Notes: generated by a model from the letters alone, not told the origin. 36,050 nt of DNA from an uncultured Methylobacillus sp. (GCA_946478965.1 CAMLDQ010000015.1:1-36050); one strand, 5' to 3'; numbered from the stretch's first letter, positions 1-7,923 are shown. Numbers and translations: made by a program.

Positions 1-636
1 GCATTCGCATTCGCGACACTGGCCTTGTACATTCCGCACCACCTGACGGCTGTGCGTGCAACCCTCGGCTTCGCCATGGTGCTGATCTATTTTTTCTACA
101 TCATGCTCACCTTGCGCGCCTCCAAGGCACTGGTAGCCGATGGCCATGGCACGGAAGCGGACGAGCCGATGTTCTTTTGCCGCATCGGGCTGCCGAACAA
201 TCTGGCGGTCATTCTTCTGCAACTCGCCGCCGGTCTGGCTCTGCTCGTATTCGGGGCACACGGTTTTATCAATGGGGTGGAGGAAGCCGCAAGGATACTC
301 GGCATTTCCGCACTGCTGCTTTCGCTGCTGATCATCCCGATCGCGACGGAACTACCGGAAAAGGTGAACAGCATACTCTGGGTACGCAGGCATAAGGACA
401 CGCTGGCATTCGGCAACATCACCGGCGCGATGGTGTTTCAGGGGACGTTGCTGCCTGCCATCGGTATCATGCTGACACCGTGGGAGCCGCGTCGCGAGGT
501 ACTCGCCGGCGTGGTCATCACCCTGCTCGCCGCCACCTGGGTACGGATACTTGTCGCCAAAGGCCACCTTAAAGTCTGGCACGTCTGGGTCAACGGCGCT
601 CTTTACCTGACCTATTTGTCGATCGCGCTCGCCTGA
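1..636 (+). CDS. Sodium/calcium exchanger-family membrane protein (C-terminal part)
   Basis: The reading frame is open from the first base, so the 5' end lies outside the window; the TTG at 25 is internal. The visible 211 residues are strongly hydrophobic with about six membrane segments. The segment holding IATELPEKVNSI followed by GNITGAMVFQGTLLP matches the alpha repeat of the Na+/Ca2+ exchanger family, where an acidic residue in a TSxPE-type motif and a GNxxGSNxFN-type motif line the cation site. Here the motifs diverge (TELPE, GNITGAMVFQ), so the ion carried cannot be stated. It would act in the inner membrane as an antiporter. It ends 5 bases before the convergent pilR stop, with no terminator hairpin seen between them. 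Confidence 0.8.
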   Translation, partial: AFAFATLALYIPHHLTAVRATLGFAMVLIYFFYIMLTLRASKALVADGHGTEADEPMFFCRIGLPNNLAVILLQLAAGLALLVFGAHGFINGVEEAARILGISALLLSLLIIPIATELPEKVNSILWVRRHKDTLAFGNITGAMVFQGTLLPAIGIMLTPWEPRREVLAGVVITLLAATWVRILVAKGHLKVWHVWVNGALYLTYLSIALA

Positions 637-641
637 CGGCG

Positions 642-1991
642 TCAATCCCGACCCAGCCCCAACTTGGCGAGCCGATAGCGGAAGGCCCGGAAGCTGACCC
701 CGAGCAGCTTGGCCGCGGCCGTCTTGTTGTGACCGGATTTTTCCAAGGCATCGAGAATCGCCCTCTTCTCGATGCTTTCCAGATATTCCGGCAGTGGCAA
801 GTCGCCTTCAGAAGTGAGTTCATCAAATGACAATGAAGGTGACTCCAGCAACAAATCGCCGGCTTCGATGCATTCGCCATTGCACATCGCCAACGCACGT
901 TCCAGTACATTCTCCAGCTCGCGCACATTGCCAGGGAACCCATGTCGCATCAACGCCTCTTCTACCTCGGCAGACATCGGCGGAACCTGCGAACCCAACT
1001 CGCGGCAATGTTTTTGCAAGATCGCTTGCGCCAGCGCAGGAATATCGCCTGCCATTTCGCGCAGCGGCGGCATCTTGAGCTCGATGACATTCAAGCGGTA
1101 ATACAGATCCTGGCGAAACTGCCGGTCTTCCATCATTTGCGTCAGGTTGCGATGCGTAGCACTGATGACGCGTACATCAACCGTCTCTTCCTGGGTGCTG
1201 CCGACCATGCGTACTTTTTTTTCCTGAATCGCCCGCAGCAACTTGACTTGCATGGGCAGCGGCAAATCGGCCACTTCGTCCAGAAACAGGGTGCCGCCGT
1301 TTGCCGCCTGGAAAAACCCTTGCGTGTCCTGTTGCGCCCCGGTGAAAGCGCCTTTCTTGTAGCCGAAGAATTCGCTCTCCATCAGGTTTTCAGGAATGGC
1401 GCCGCAATTCACCGGCACGAATGGCGCATCGCGACGCACGCTTTTGGCGTGAATCAAACGGGCGGCAAGCTCCTTACCGCTACCCGACTCCCCGCTGATA
1501 TAAACCGGCGCCTGGCTGCGCGCCAACTTGTCGATCATCAGTCGCGCCTGCACGATGGGCGCGGACTGTCCGATCAGCGCAAGTTCCGACGGTTCCGCAC
1601 CTGTGCGATCCGACAGCTTGAGGGCCGCCTGCACCAACGGGCGCAATTGCTTGAGCGAGATTGGCTTCGACAAGTAATCGAAGGCGCCTGCTTTCAGGGC
1701 CGCCACCGCGTTCTCGGTGCTGCCATAGGCGGTAATCACGGCGACCGGCAGCCCGGGGAATCGCTGGGATATGTAGCGCATCAGTTCCAGCCCGTCGCCA
1801 TCCGGCAGGCGCATATCGGTCAGGCACAAGGCGTGACGCCCGTGCTCCAGCAGCGTCCGAGCCTCGGTCAGACTGGCAGCGCTCTCGACCTGCAGTCCCA
1901 TCCGCTCCAGGGTCAGAACCAGAAGCTCGCGTATATCCGGCTCGTCATCCACGACCAGACAGGTCGCAGTTTCATTCGGATTGTTCATCAT
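642..1991 (-). CDS. pilR: Sigma-54-dependent response regulator PilR
   Basis: This 449-residue NtrC-class regulator has a receiver domain (residues 10-125, acidic pocket DDE at 15-17, phosphoacceptor Asp59, Lys109). An AAA+ domain follows, with Walker A GESGSGKE (167-174), the sigma-54 contact loop GAFTGA (214-219) and Walker B GGTLFLDE (232-239). A Fis-type helix-turn-helix closes the protein (about 422-446). PilR activates sigma-54 promoters, classically the type IV pilin gene. The start overlaps the end of the membrane kinase gene by 20 bases, the usual pilSR order. No pilin gene is visible here, so the target is inferred from the partner and family. The paralogue ntrC is at 22603-23991. 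Confidence 0.9.
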   Translation of the reverse strand: MMNNPNETATCLVVDDEPDIRELLVLTLERMGLQVESAASLTEARTLLEHGRHALCLTDMRLPDGDGLELMRYISQRFPGLPVAVITAYGSTENAVAALKAGAFDYLSKPISLKQLRPLVQAALKLSDRTGAEPSELALIGQSAPIVQARLMIDKLARSQAPVYISGESGSGKELAARLIHAKSVRRDAPFVPVNCGAIPENLMESEFFGYKKGAFTGAQQDTQGFFQAANGGTLFLDEVADLPLPMQVKLLRAIQEKKVRMVGSTQEETVDVRVISATHRNLTQMMEDRQFRQDLYYRLNVIELKMPPLREMAGDIPALAQAILQKHCRELGSQVPPMSAEVEEALMRHGFPGNVRELENVLERALAMCNGECIEAGDLLLESPSLSFDELTSEGDLPLPEYLESIEKRAILDALEKSGHNKTAAAKLLGVSFRAFRYRLAKLGLGRD

Positions 1992-3591
1992 GTTTCTTCA
2001 GATAGATACTGAATTTCGCTCCGGCCGGAGCCTCCAGGTAGTCCAGGCTGGCTCCGTTAGCTTCGCACAATTCACGCGCCACATATAGCCCCAACCCGGT
2101 GCCGTCCACTTCCGTCGTGAAAAATGGCTCGAACAGATGGGCGCGTACTTCCGCCGGAATTCCGGGACCGTCGTCCGTCACCTGCAGTTCCAGACCGGAT
2201 CGCCGCGCATTTTCCTGCAATCGCAGATGCAAGCTGCCGTGCTGCTTACGGCCGTGACGCCAACCATTGCGGCACAAATTCCACAGCACCTGGTGCAAAT
2301 GATGCTGGTCGAACAGCACATGCATGCCGGGAGCAGCGATCTCCAGCACGAAATCCGACGCCTCGAGTTTCTCGACCTGGCAGAATTGTTCATGAAACTC
2401 CTGCAGAAAGGTATCCAGCTCGACGGTAGCCTGCCGCACCCGATCACGCCGGCTCAACTGCAATACATCCTGCACCATATGATCTAGCCGCGCCACATTG
2501 TCATCAATAATCTGCAGCAGGCGGCGAGCGGTCGGATCGACCTCCTCTTCCTCCTGCAGCAACTGGTTTGCATGGCCTATCGCACTGAGCGGGTTACGGA
2601 TTTCGTGGGCGATATTGGCCGTCAGGCGCCCGAGGGCGGCCAGCTTGAGATACCGGGCCTGCTCTTGTATGCGTGTCCAGTCTTCGATGAAAATCACAGC
2701 GCCCTGGGTTCGTATCGTCGCGACAGGCAAGAAGCGCAACAACAGCTCTCTTCCACTCACAGAAAATCTGTACTCCCCCAACCCATTTTGCCCACCATTC
2801 CCGTGCGCCCAGTCTGCATACAGTGCGGCAATATCAGGGGAGAATCTGTTCAACGGTGCGGACTGCAACACCGGATCCAGCCCTAGCAGCAGCTCCGCAC
2901 GCGCATTATGGTGCCGAACCCGCATGCCCTCGTCTATCACCAATACACCATCCTGCATATCCCGGATCACCAGTTGGTTCACCTGCGCCAGGTTTTCGAG
3001 GTCGATGCCGCGCCTTGACGCCAACTCTTCGCTTTGCTGGGTCCGTCGGGCAAAGGAATGCGCAATCCATGCAGTCGCAAAACAGCCAAGGCTGAGCATG
3101 ACGGCATGCGTGTAATCGTCATAACGCTCTGCCGAGGCGAACATCTGCCACGTCTGCTCCAACAGCAGTGCAATACTGGCCAACGCAGCATAAAACAAGG
3201 CAAGACGGCCCTGACTCAACAGACTGGAACCGGCAATTGCGACCACCAGCAACAATCCCAATCCGCTTTTCACGCCGCCGCTGGCGTGCAACAGCATGAC
3301 GATGAAACCGATATCGCCAATGGCCTGCAGAGTCAGTTGCCGGTTGAAACGCGGCCAGCGCGCAATCGCCAGTCCCGCCATGATCACGCCGAAAACGAAA
3401 TAGCCGACACTTCCGTAAAAGTACAGTGCGGTGTCATAGCTCTGCCACCAGGTCCGCTCATTGAGCAGAAAGTAGGCAGAGAACAGAATGCCGGCAATGA
3501 GCAGCCGATAAAAGTTGAAATAGCGCATCGTGCGCCAGTAGGCATCAGAGTGCGGTATCACGGGACTAAGCAGAGGGGAGGCTCGCATCAT
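1972..3591 (-). CDS. pilS: Membrane sensor histidine kinase PilS
   Basis: This 539-residue kinase has an N-terminal region with about six membrane segments (roughly residues 28-180), as in PilS. A PAS-like domain (about 200-305) follows, then the dimerisation/phosphoacceptor helix with His329 in NIAHEIRNPLSA. The ATPase domain has N-box residues near 438-442, DDGPGIP (473-479) and GTGLGLY (498-504). It would autophosphorylate and pass phosphate to PilR, encoded just downstream with a 20-base overlap. Its ATG overlaps the stop of the upstream zinc-ribbon gene as ATGA, so translational coupling is likely. A second ATG follows immediately and either could be used. The signal sensed is not evident; in Pseudomonas PilS senses pilin in the membrane. 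Confidence 0.9.
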   Translation of the reverse strand: MMRASPLLSPVIPHSDAYWRTMRYFNFYRLLIAGILFSAYFLLNERTWWQSYDTALYFYGSVGYFVFGVIMAGLAIARWPRFNRQLTLQAIGDIGFIVMLLHASGGVKSGLGLLLVVAIAGSSLLSQGRLALFYAALASIALLLEQTWQMFASAERYDDYTHAVMLSLGCFATAWIAHSFARRTQQSEELASRRGIDLENLAQVNQLVIRDMQDGVLVIDEGMRVRHHNARAELLLGLDPVLQSAPLNRFSPDIAALYADWAHGNGGQNGLGEYRFSVSGRELLLRFLPVATIRTQGAVIFIEDWTRIQEQARYLKLAALGRLTANIAHEIRNPLSAIGHANQLLQEEEEVDPTARRLLQIIDDNVARLDHMVQDVLQLSRRDRVRQATVELDTFLQEFHEQFCQVEKLEASDFVLEIAAPGMHVLFDQHHLHQVLWNLCRNGWRHGRKQHGSLHLRLQENARRSGLELQVTDDGPGIPAEVRAHLFEPFFTTEVDGTGLGLYVARELCEANGASLDYLEAPAGAKFSIYLKKHDEQSE

Positions 3592-3809
3592 TGCGGAGGC
3601 TTCTCGCTGTGCTCCTTGCAGCAGAAGTAGGTACCGTGCCGCAAGATGCTTTCCGCCTTCGGGATGTGCAGCCCGCAGGCCGCGCAGGCAACCATGTCTT
3701 CAGATTCAGGCCGAGGCGGCTTGGGCGCCTCCAGGCTACGCTGATATTGCTTGATTATGCTCAGGATCAGCCATACGGCTAGTGCGAGCAAAAGAATTTT
3801 TCCCAGCAT
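3588..3809 (-). CDS. PP0621-like small membrane protein with cysteine cluster
   Basis: This 73-residue protein has one N-terminal membrane helix (residues 2-19). A proline-rich linker follows, then a cysteine cluster: Cys42 and Cys45 in ACAACG, and Cys63, Cys64 and His67 in YFCCKEH, which could bind one zinc ion. It resembles the PP0621 family of small proteins found upstream of pilS in several proteobacteria; the function is unknown to me. The ATG at 3809 was chosen because it begins directly with the membrane helix, while the longer frame upstream would run through the promoter region. The stop overlaps the pilS start (ATGA), so the three genes form one operon. A role in pilus signalling is only inferred from position. 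Confidence 0.75.
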   Translation of the reverse strand: MLGKILLLALAVWLILSIIKQYQRSLEAPKPPRPESEDMVACAACGLHIPKAESILRHGTYFCCKEHSEKPPQ

Positions 3810-3837
3810 TACGGGTTTTCTCGCGAAAGAAAGACCG

Positions 3838-3866
3838 ATTGTAACTAAAAGCAGGGCACGCAACAA
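3838..3866 (-). promoter_or_regulatory. Putative sigma-70 promoter of the pilSR operon
   Basis: On the minus strand a TTGTTG -35-like element (3861-3866) and a TACAAT -10 element (3838-3843) are separated by 17 bases. Initiation near 3831 would give a leader of about 22 bases before the ATG at 3809. The -10 is a 5/6 match and the -35 only 3/6. Confidence 0.4.
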
Positions 3867-3875
3867 AAACCAACC

Positions 3876-3884
3876 TGTTATACT
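3876..3884 (+). promoter_or_regulatory. Putative extended -10 promoter of the sigma-factor operon
   Basis: TGTTATACT is an extended -10 element (TGn followed by TATACT, 5/6), with initiation expected near 3891, thirty bases before the sigma-factor ATG. No good -35 is seen, which fits the extended -10 class. It sits back to back with the pilSR promoter in a 111-base gap. Confidence 0.4.
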
Positions 3885-3920
3885 CGCCGCAATCTTGCAG
3901 GCGCAAGCACGCTGAACAGA

Positions 3921-4487
3921 ATGGCAGATTCCCAAGAATTATCCGATTTCCTGGCACAAGTCGAACGGCGCGCGTTCAAACAGGCCGTATTCGCAGTGCG
4001 CAACGACCAGATAGCCCTCGACATCGTCCAGGACGCAATGCTCAAGCTTGCGGAAAATTATGCACAGCGCCCGGCTGGGGAGTTCCCCATGCTGTTCCAG
4101 CGCATTCTGCAAAACACGATACGCGACCACTTCCGTCGCCAGAAGGTCAGGAACCTGTGGACAACGCTGTTCTCGTCCTTTTCCTCGCCCGACAACAGTG
4201 ACGACGAATATGATCCCTTGGAAACCCTCAACTCGGTCGAAGATCATGGACAAAACGACCCGCAAAACGAAGTTGAGCGCAGTGAGACGCTTGCTATAAT
4301 CGAATCGGCCTTGCAGAAATTACCGCTACGTCAACGCGAAGCCTTCATCCTGCGTTACTGGGAAGATATGGATGTAGCCGAGACTGCATCGGTCATGGGT
4401 TGCTCCGAGGGTAGTGTAAAGACGCATTGCTCCCGCGCAGTGCACGCATTGGCGGCAGTGCTCGGCAAGAAAGGAATCGGGCTATGA
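3921..4487 (+). CDS. ECF-like RNA polymerase sigma factor (sigma-70 family)
   Basis: This 188-residue protein has sigma region 2 (about residues 15-78, with ALDIVQDAMLKLAE and the basic NTIRDHFRRQK that would melt and bind the -10). An acidic linker of about 40 residues follows. Region 4 (about 122-182) contains LPLRQREAFILRYWEDM and a helix-turn-helix around GCSEGSVKTHCSRAV that would bind the -35. There is no region 1 or 3, as in ECF-type factors. It is the first gene of a four-gene cluster and overlaps the next start as ATGA. The neighbour is a small one-helix membrane protein, an arrangement typical of sigma/anti-sigma pairs. Target promoters are unknown. Confidence 0.88.
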   Translation: MADSQELSDFLAQVERRAFKQAVFAVRNDQIALDIVQDAMLKLAENYAQRPAGEFPMLFQRILQNTIRDHFRRQKVRNLWTTLFSSFSSPDNSDDEYDPLETLNSVEDHGQNDPQNEVERSETLAIIESALQKLPLRQREAFILRYWEDMDVAETASVMGCSEGSVKTHCSRAVHALAAVLGKKGIGL

Positions 4488-4867
4488 CACAGGAACGGGA
4501 AGCCGCAAAAAAAATCATCGAAATCCTCGACTACGGCACGGCACAACTGGATCAGGACACCGCTGGCAAGCTGGCCGAGGCCCGCCAGCGTGCGGTAGCC
4601 GCGATGGTAGCGCCGGCACATGTGGCACATGCCCACGCTTCTCTCGCCGGATTTGGTCACTTCATTGCAGATCACATGCATGGCGCGCGGATCTGGATGC
4701 CCATGGCACTCGTCATCGGGCTACTGGTATTCGTCGTGCTGCAACAACAACATTCCTCCAAAGCACCTCTCGAAGGCGACGCCTTGCTGCTCGCTTCCGA
4801 CTTGCCGCCGGAGGCCTACGTAGACAAGGGATTTGATGCATGGCTGGAAAGCTCTTCGCGACATTAG
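4484..4867 (+). CDS. DUF3619 family one-helix membrane protein, possible anti-sigma factor
   Basis: This 127-residue protein has a charged, helical N-terminal half rich in Glu, Lys and Ala (residues 1-45). A His-rich stretch (46-67) and one membrane helix (about 71-87) follow, then a short tail outside the membrane. It resembles DUF3619 proteins, which in betaproteobacteria sit directly after a sigma-factor gene. The layout, a cytoplasmic domain then one helix then a periplasmic tail, is that of an anti-sigma factor, but no ZAS zinc motif (HxxxCxxC) is present, so this role is inference. The ATG at 4484 overlaps the sigma-factor stop (ATGA), favouring this start over an upstream GTG or TTG. 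The gene overlaps the next one by 28 bases. Confidence 0.75.
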   Translation: MTQEREAAKKIIEILDYGTAQLDQDTAGKLAEARQRAVAAMVAPAHVAHAHASLAGFGHFIADHMHGARIWMPMALVIGLLVFVVLQQQHSSKAPLEGDALLLASDLPPEAYVDKGFDAWLESSSRH

Positions 4868-5280
4868 CATTCGCCGCATGGCTGGCGGCCTCCCACGGTA
4901 TCGCCAATGCGGACACTCAACCCCAGTGGAACCAGCTCAGCGAGGAACAGCACAAAGTACTGGCGCCTTTAGCCAAGGAGTGGGATACGCTGCGCCCTTG
5001 GCAGCGTGAAAAAATGCTCGATATTGTGCACGACTATCCGCGCATGACCCCGCAACAGCAGCAGCGTGTGCAACAGCGCCTCGACAACTGGAGCCGCATG
5101 ACGCCGTACGAACGCGAAAATGCGCGCAAAAAATACCAGAAATTCGAATCCTTGCCGCCAGCAAAGCAGGAGGAGTTGCGAATGAAATGGCGGGAATACC
5201 AGCATTTGCCGGAATCCGAGCGCGAAAAGCTACGTGGCAATCGCCCCGAGTCGGCACCGGAAGACGCTCTCGGGGACTAA
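4840..5280 (+). CDS. DUF3106 exported protein of 18-residue repeats
   Basis: This 146-residue protein begins with a Sec-type signal peptide (residues 1-24, cleavage likely after ANA). The mature part is a tandem helical repeat of exact 18-residue period. Leu or Met falls at 33, 51, 69, 87, 105 and 123; Pro at 53, 71, 89 and 107; and an aromatic at 48, 66, 84, 102 and 120. It is rich in Gln, Arg, Lys and Glu and has no cysteine. It resembles DUF3106 proteins, of unknown function. Acting in the periplasm next to a sigma factor and a possible anti-sigma factor, it could sense or bind something in the envelope, as CpxP or ZraP do, but no LTxxQ motif supports homology with those. Confidence 0.75.
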   Translation: MAGKLFATLAFAAWLAASHGIANADTQPQWNQLSEEQHKVLAPLAKEWDTLRPWQREKMLDIVHDYPRMTPQQQQRVQQRLDNWSRMTPYERENARKKYQKFESLPPAKQEELRMKWREYQHLPESEREKLRGNRPESAPEDALGD

Positions 5281-5291
5281 CAGCCATCACC

Positions 5292-5780
5292 ATGCAGACC
5301 CCCGGCCTGTTACGGCGCCTGGGGGGCGTGCTTTACGACGCACTTGCCGTCATCGCCCTCTGGTTGCTCGCCTCCGCTCTCGTCACCACCATGTTCGGCG
5401 ATGCCGGACACGGCCATGCCCGACTGCTGCTGCAATGCGTTTCCCTCACGATCGTAACGGCATACTTCCTTTGGTGCTGGACGCACGGCGGACAAACCTT
5501 GGCCATGAAAACATGGCGTATCCGTGTGATCAAAGACAATGGCCGTCCGCTTTCGGCTATCGACGCGTTACGTCGGTATTTGCTGGCCTGGTTCAGCGTG
5601 GGACTTTTCGGTTTCGGCCTGCTGTGGGCACTACTGGATAAGGACCGTCAGTTCCTGCACGACCGGCTCGGGCATACACGCTTGATCCGGTCCGATACTG
5701 CCGGCGTCAGTGACGCTCCGTCCACGCCAGCATCACCACCCCCGCCACCAGAAAAAGCAGGGTCGGCACCGTCGCACTGA
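5292..5780 (+). CDS. RDD family membrane protein
   Basis: This 162-residue protein opens with the RDD signature (RRLGGVLYD at residues 8-16). Membrane helices lie at about 17-34, 46-62 and 98-115, with the conserved GGQTLAMKTWRIRVI segment between the second and third, and the DKDRQFLHDRLGHT motif (117-129) near the end. RDD proteins are poorly characterised; some have been linked to ion transport. The ATG at 5292 was chosen because it starts 11 bases after the DUF3106 stop and leads straight into the RDD motif. Residues from about 139 onward form a Pro/Ser/Ala-rich tail encoded opposite the end of lptG (74-base overlap) and are probably not part of the conserved fold. Confidence 0.82.
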   Translation: MQTPGLLRRLGGVLYDALAVIALWLLASALVTTMFGDAGHGHARLLLQCVSLTIVTAYFLWCWTHGGQTLAMKTWRIRVIKDNGRPLSAIDALRRYLLAWFSVGLFGFGLLWALLDKDRQFLHDRLGHTRLIRSDTAGVSDAPSTPASPPPPPEKAGSAPSH

Positions 5781-6777
5781 ATATCGGCGGCCAATCGTTG
5801 AGCAGGCCGAGATGGACGAACAGGCGATTCAGCACCTGATAAGTGATGCCGAGCATGATGCCGGCAAAAATCTTGGCACTGATACCACCCGAACGCTGCT
5901 GCAAGAAGCCGAACGGCAACGCCAGCACGACCATGACCACGCATGCAATCGGATAGGCGAGTTTCGCCCATAAGGCAATTTCATAGCGCGTGGTTTTTTG
6001 ATGGTTGTCGCGTAAATGCCCGATATAGAAATACAGATTCCAGACCGACATCTTCTCCGGCACCACCAGCAGCATGCTAAGCAGTCCAGGCTCGATTACC
6101 GATTGCCATTTGGCCTTATCGAAATATTCCGAAGTGATTTTCTGGTCGGCGAAATTGGTCTGGTTCACTTCGCCGAGTTCCCAATGCCCATGCTTGTAGT
6201 GCGCTGTCTTGGCATTGCTCACGGCCCGCAGCTTGAAATCCGAATCGAATTCGTAGATATGGATGTTGAGCAGCCTGGCATCCGGTAGCACGTCTTCGAC
6301 ATTGATGAAGCTGTTGCCATCTTTCACCCACATGCCGGACCGAAAGTCCTGCGCCACGACCGAGTTCGTTGCTTTGATGCGCATGCGTTGCGCGACGCGC
6401 TCGCTCATTGGTGCAACCAGTTCGCCGCCGAGAAAGGTGATCAAGGCAAACATCAAGCCGACGCCCAGTAGCGGCTTGCCGAGTTTGGTCAAGGATATGC
6501 CGCTGACCCGCAGTACGACCAGCTCGGAATTGCGTCCTAACTGGGCCAGCGCATACAAGCTGCCGATCAGCACGGCAAGGGGCACCACCTCGTAGACATG
6601 TCCGGGCACGCTGAGCAACACGAACAACAACACTTGCGGGATACCGTAGTCGCCTCGCCCAAGATCTTCCAGCTCCTGAATCAGGTCAAAAAATGCGAAT
6701 AGGGCAAGCAAGCCCAGCATCATCAGCATGATGCTGACGACCAGCTCCTGATAGATATAGCGGCTGTAGAGTTTCAT
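5707..6777 (-). CDS. lptG: LPS export ABC transporter permease LptG
   Basis: This 356-residue YjgP/YjgQ-family permease has three N-terminal membrane helices, a large periplasmic jellyroll-type domain (about residues 135-265), and three C-terminal helices. With LptF and the LptB ATPase it extracts lipopolysaccharide from the inner membrane and passes it to LptC and LptA. The ATG at 6777 overlaps the lptF stop (ATGA) and begins with the typical MKLYSRYIYQE; the longer upstream frame would run into lptF. lptB and lptC are not in the window. It is convergent with the RDD gene and shares its last 74 bases with it. Confidence 0.92.
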   Translation of the reverse strand: MKLYSRYIYQELVVSIMLMMLGLLALFAFFDLIQELEDLGRGDYGIPQVLLFVLLSVPGHVYEVVPLAVLIGSLYALAQLGRNSELVVLRVSGISLTKLGKPLLGVGLMFALITFLGGELVAPMSERVAQRMRIKATNSVVAQDFRSGMWVKDGNSFINVEDVLPDARLLNIHIYEFDSDFKLRAVSNAKTAHYKHGHWELGEVNQTNFADQKITSEYFDKAKWQSVIEPGLLSMLLVVPEKMSVWNLYFYIGHLRDNHQKTTRYEIALWAKLAYPIACVVMVVLALPFGFLQQRSGGISAKIFAGIMLGITYQVLNRLFVHLGLLNDWPPIFSATVPTLLFLVAGVVMLAWTERH

Positions 6778-7859
6778 CGACGGAACAACCTGGGAAGCAC
6801 GGGCAGCAAGAACAGCCTGCGATAGAACAGGTAGACGATCAGCAAGATCACCACGCCGTGCACCGGCCACAACCCAACGATCGCCGACACCTTACCCTGG
6901 GATATCCAGGCCTGCATGATGCTGAGCATATTGTTGTAGATGACATAGACCAGCAACGCCATGATCAAATTCGCGGAGCGCCCTGCACGGGGGTCAATAA
7001 AGCTCATCGGAATCGCCAGCAACACCAGCAGAAAAGCCGAGACCGGCGTCGCAATACGCCACTGGAATTCGGCATTATTGGCCGGAGATCGGTCACTCAT
7101 GAGTTCCGCGGTTGTGCGTGTCTGGGTTGTCGATGCCGGCTCCTGCACATCGCCCGGCTCGATGCGTATCGCATAACTCTCGAAGCGGGTGACCGTGTAT
7201 TCAGATGTGTTTGGTGTGCCCTCGTAGCGCCGGCCGTTGGTCATCACCAGAAAATTGTCTCCATTGGGGGCCGTGGTACGATAGCCTTGCTGCGATACCA
7301 TGATGCCCAGTTTGTGATGCTGCATCGATTGCACGAACACGTTTTTGACCAGATTGCCCAGTTTGTCGAAGCTTTCGACGAAATAGACGCGATCGGCATT
7401 GGATGACTCCTTGAATACGCCGGGAGAAATCGCCGATAGCTCATCGCGGCTCTTGAGCTGCTCGGTGTACTCCACGCCCTTGTTGGTTGCCCAAGGCGTC
7501 ACAAACAGACTCAGCAAAGCCACCAGAAGAATGACGGGCATCGCAAACGACATCACCGGCCTTACCCAGGCCGCCAAACCGACCCCGGAAGTGAACCACA
7601 CCACCATTTCGCTGTCTCGATGCCAGCGGGTCAACGTCAGCAATACCGCGATAAAAAGAGTAAGCGTCAGCAACAACGGAAGAAATTTCAGCAAACTGAA
7701 TCCGAGCAGCGCATTGATGGCATCGCTCGCCAGCGCGCCGCGCGCGGCAACGCGCAGGTAGTAGGCGATACGCTGGGCCAGCATGATGCCTATCAAAGTC
7801 ATGAACGTGATGAACGCGGTGGAATACAGTTCCTGCGTCAAGGAGCGTCTGAATATCAT
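6774..7859 (-). CDS. lptF: LPS export ABC transporter permease LptF
   Basis: This 361-residue protein has the LptF layout: MIFRRSLTQEL at the start, three membrane helices, a periplasmic domain (about 130-265), then three helices ending in a basic tail. It forms the heterodimeric permease with LptG encoded immediately downstream. The phrase VVWFTSGVG corresponds to the coupling-helix region that contacts the LptB ATPase in this family. It is divergent from pepA across a 64-base gap, the common lptFG/pepA arrangement of proteobacteria, so the two units probably have separate, close promoters. Confidence 0.92.
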   Translation of the reverse strand: MIFRRSLTQELYSTAFITFMTLIGIMLAQRIAYYLRVAARGALASDAINALLGFSLLKFLPLLLTLTLFIAVLLTLTRWHRDSEMVVWFTSGVGLAAWVRPVMSFAMPVILLVALLSLFVTPWATNKGVEYTEQLKSRDELSAISPGVFKESSNADRVYFVESFDKLGNLVKNVFVQSMQHHKLGIMVSQQGYRTTAPNGDNFLVMTNGRRYEGTPNTSEYTVTRFESYAIRIEPGDVQEPASTTQTRTTAELMSDRSPANNAEFQWRIATPVSAFLLVLLAIPMSFIDPRAGRSANLIMALLVYVIYNNMLSIMQAWISQGKVSAIVGLWPVHGVVILLIVYLFYRRLFLLPVLPRLFRR

Positions 7860-7866
7860 CCCGGGT

Positions 7867-7894
7867 TTGAATTCGCGAGGAAACGTTGGATAAT
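7867..7894 (+). promoter_or_regulatory. Putative sigma-70 promoter of pepA
   Basis: TTGAAT (7867-7872) and GATAAT (7889-7894) are spaced by 16 bases; matches to consensus are 4/6 and 5/6. Initiation near 7901 leaves a leader of about 23 bases containing GGAAAGG as the probable ribosome binding site. Confidence 0.45.
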
Positions 7895-7923
7895 CGGATA
7901 AATTTTAGGAAAGGGCTTGAGGC

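Noticed and set aside
942..2012. Plus-strand open frame opposite pilR (356 residues)
   Set aside because: It is a His/Arg/Gln-rich antisense shadow of pilR with no motif or ribosome site.
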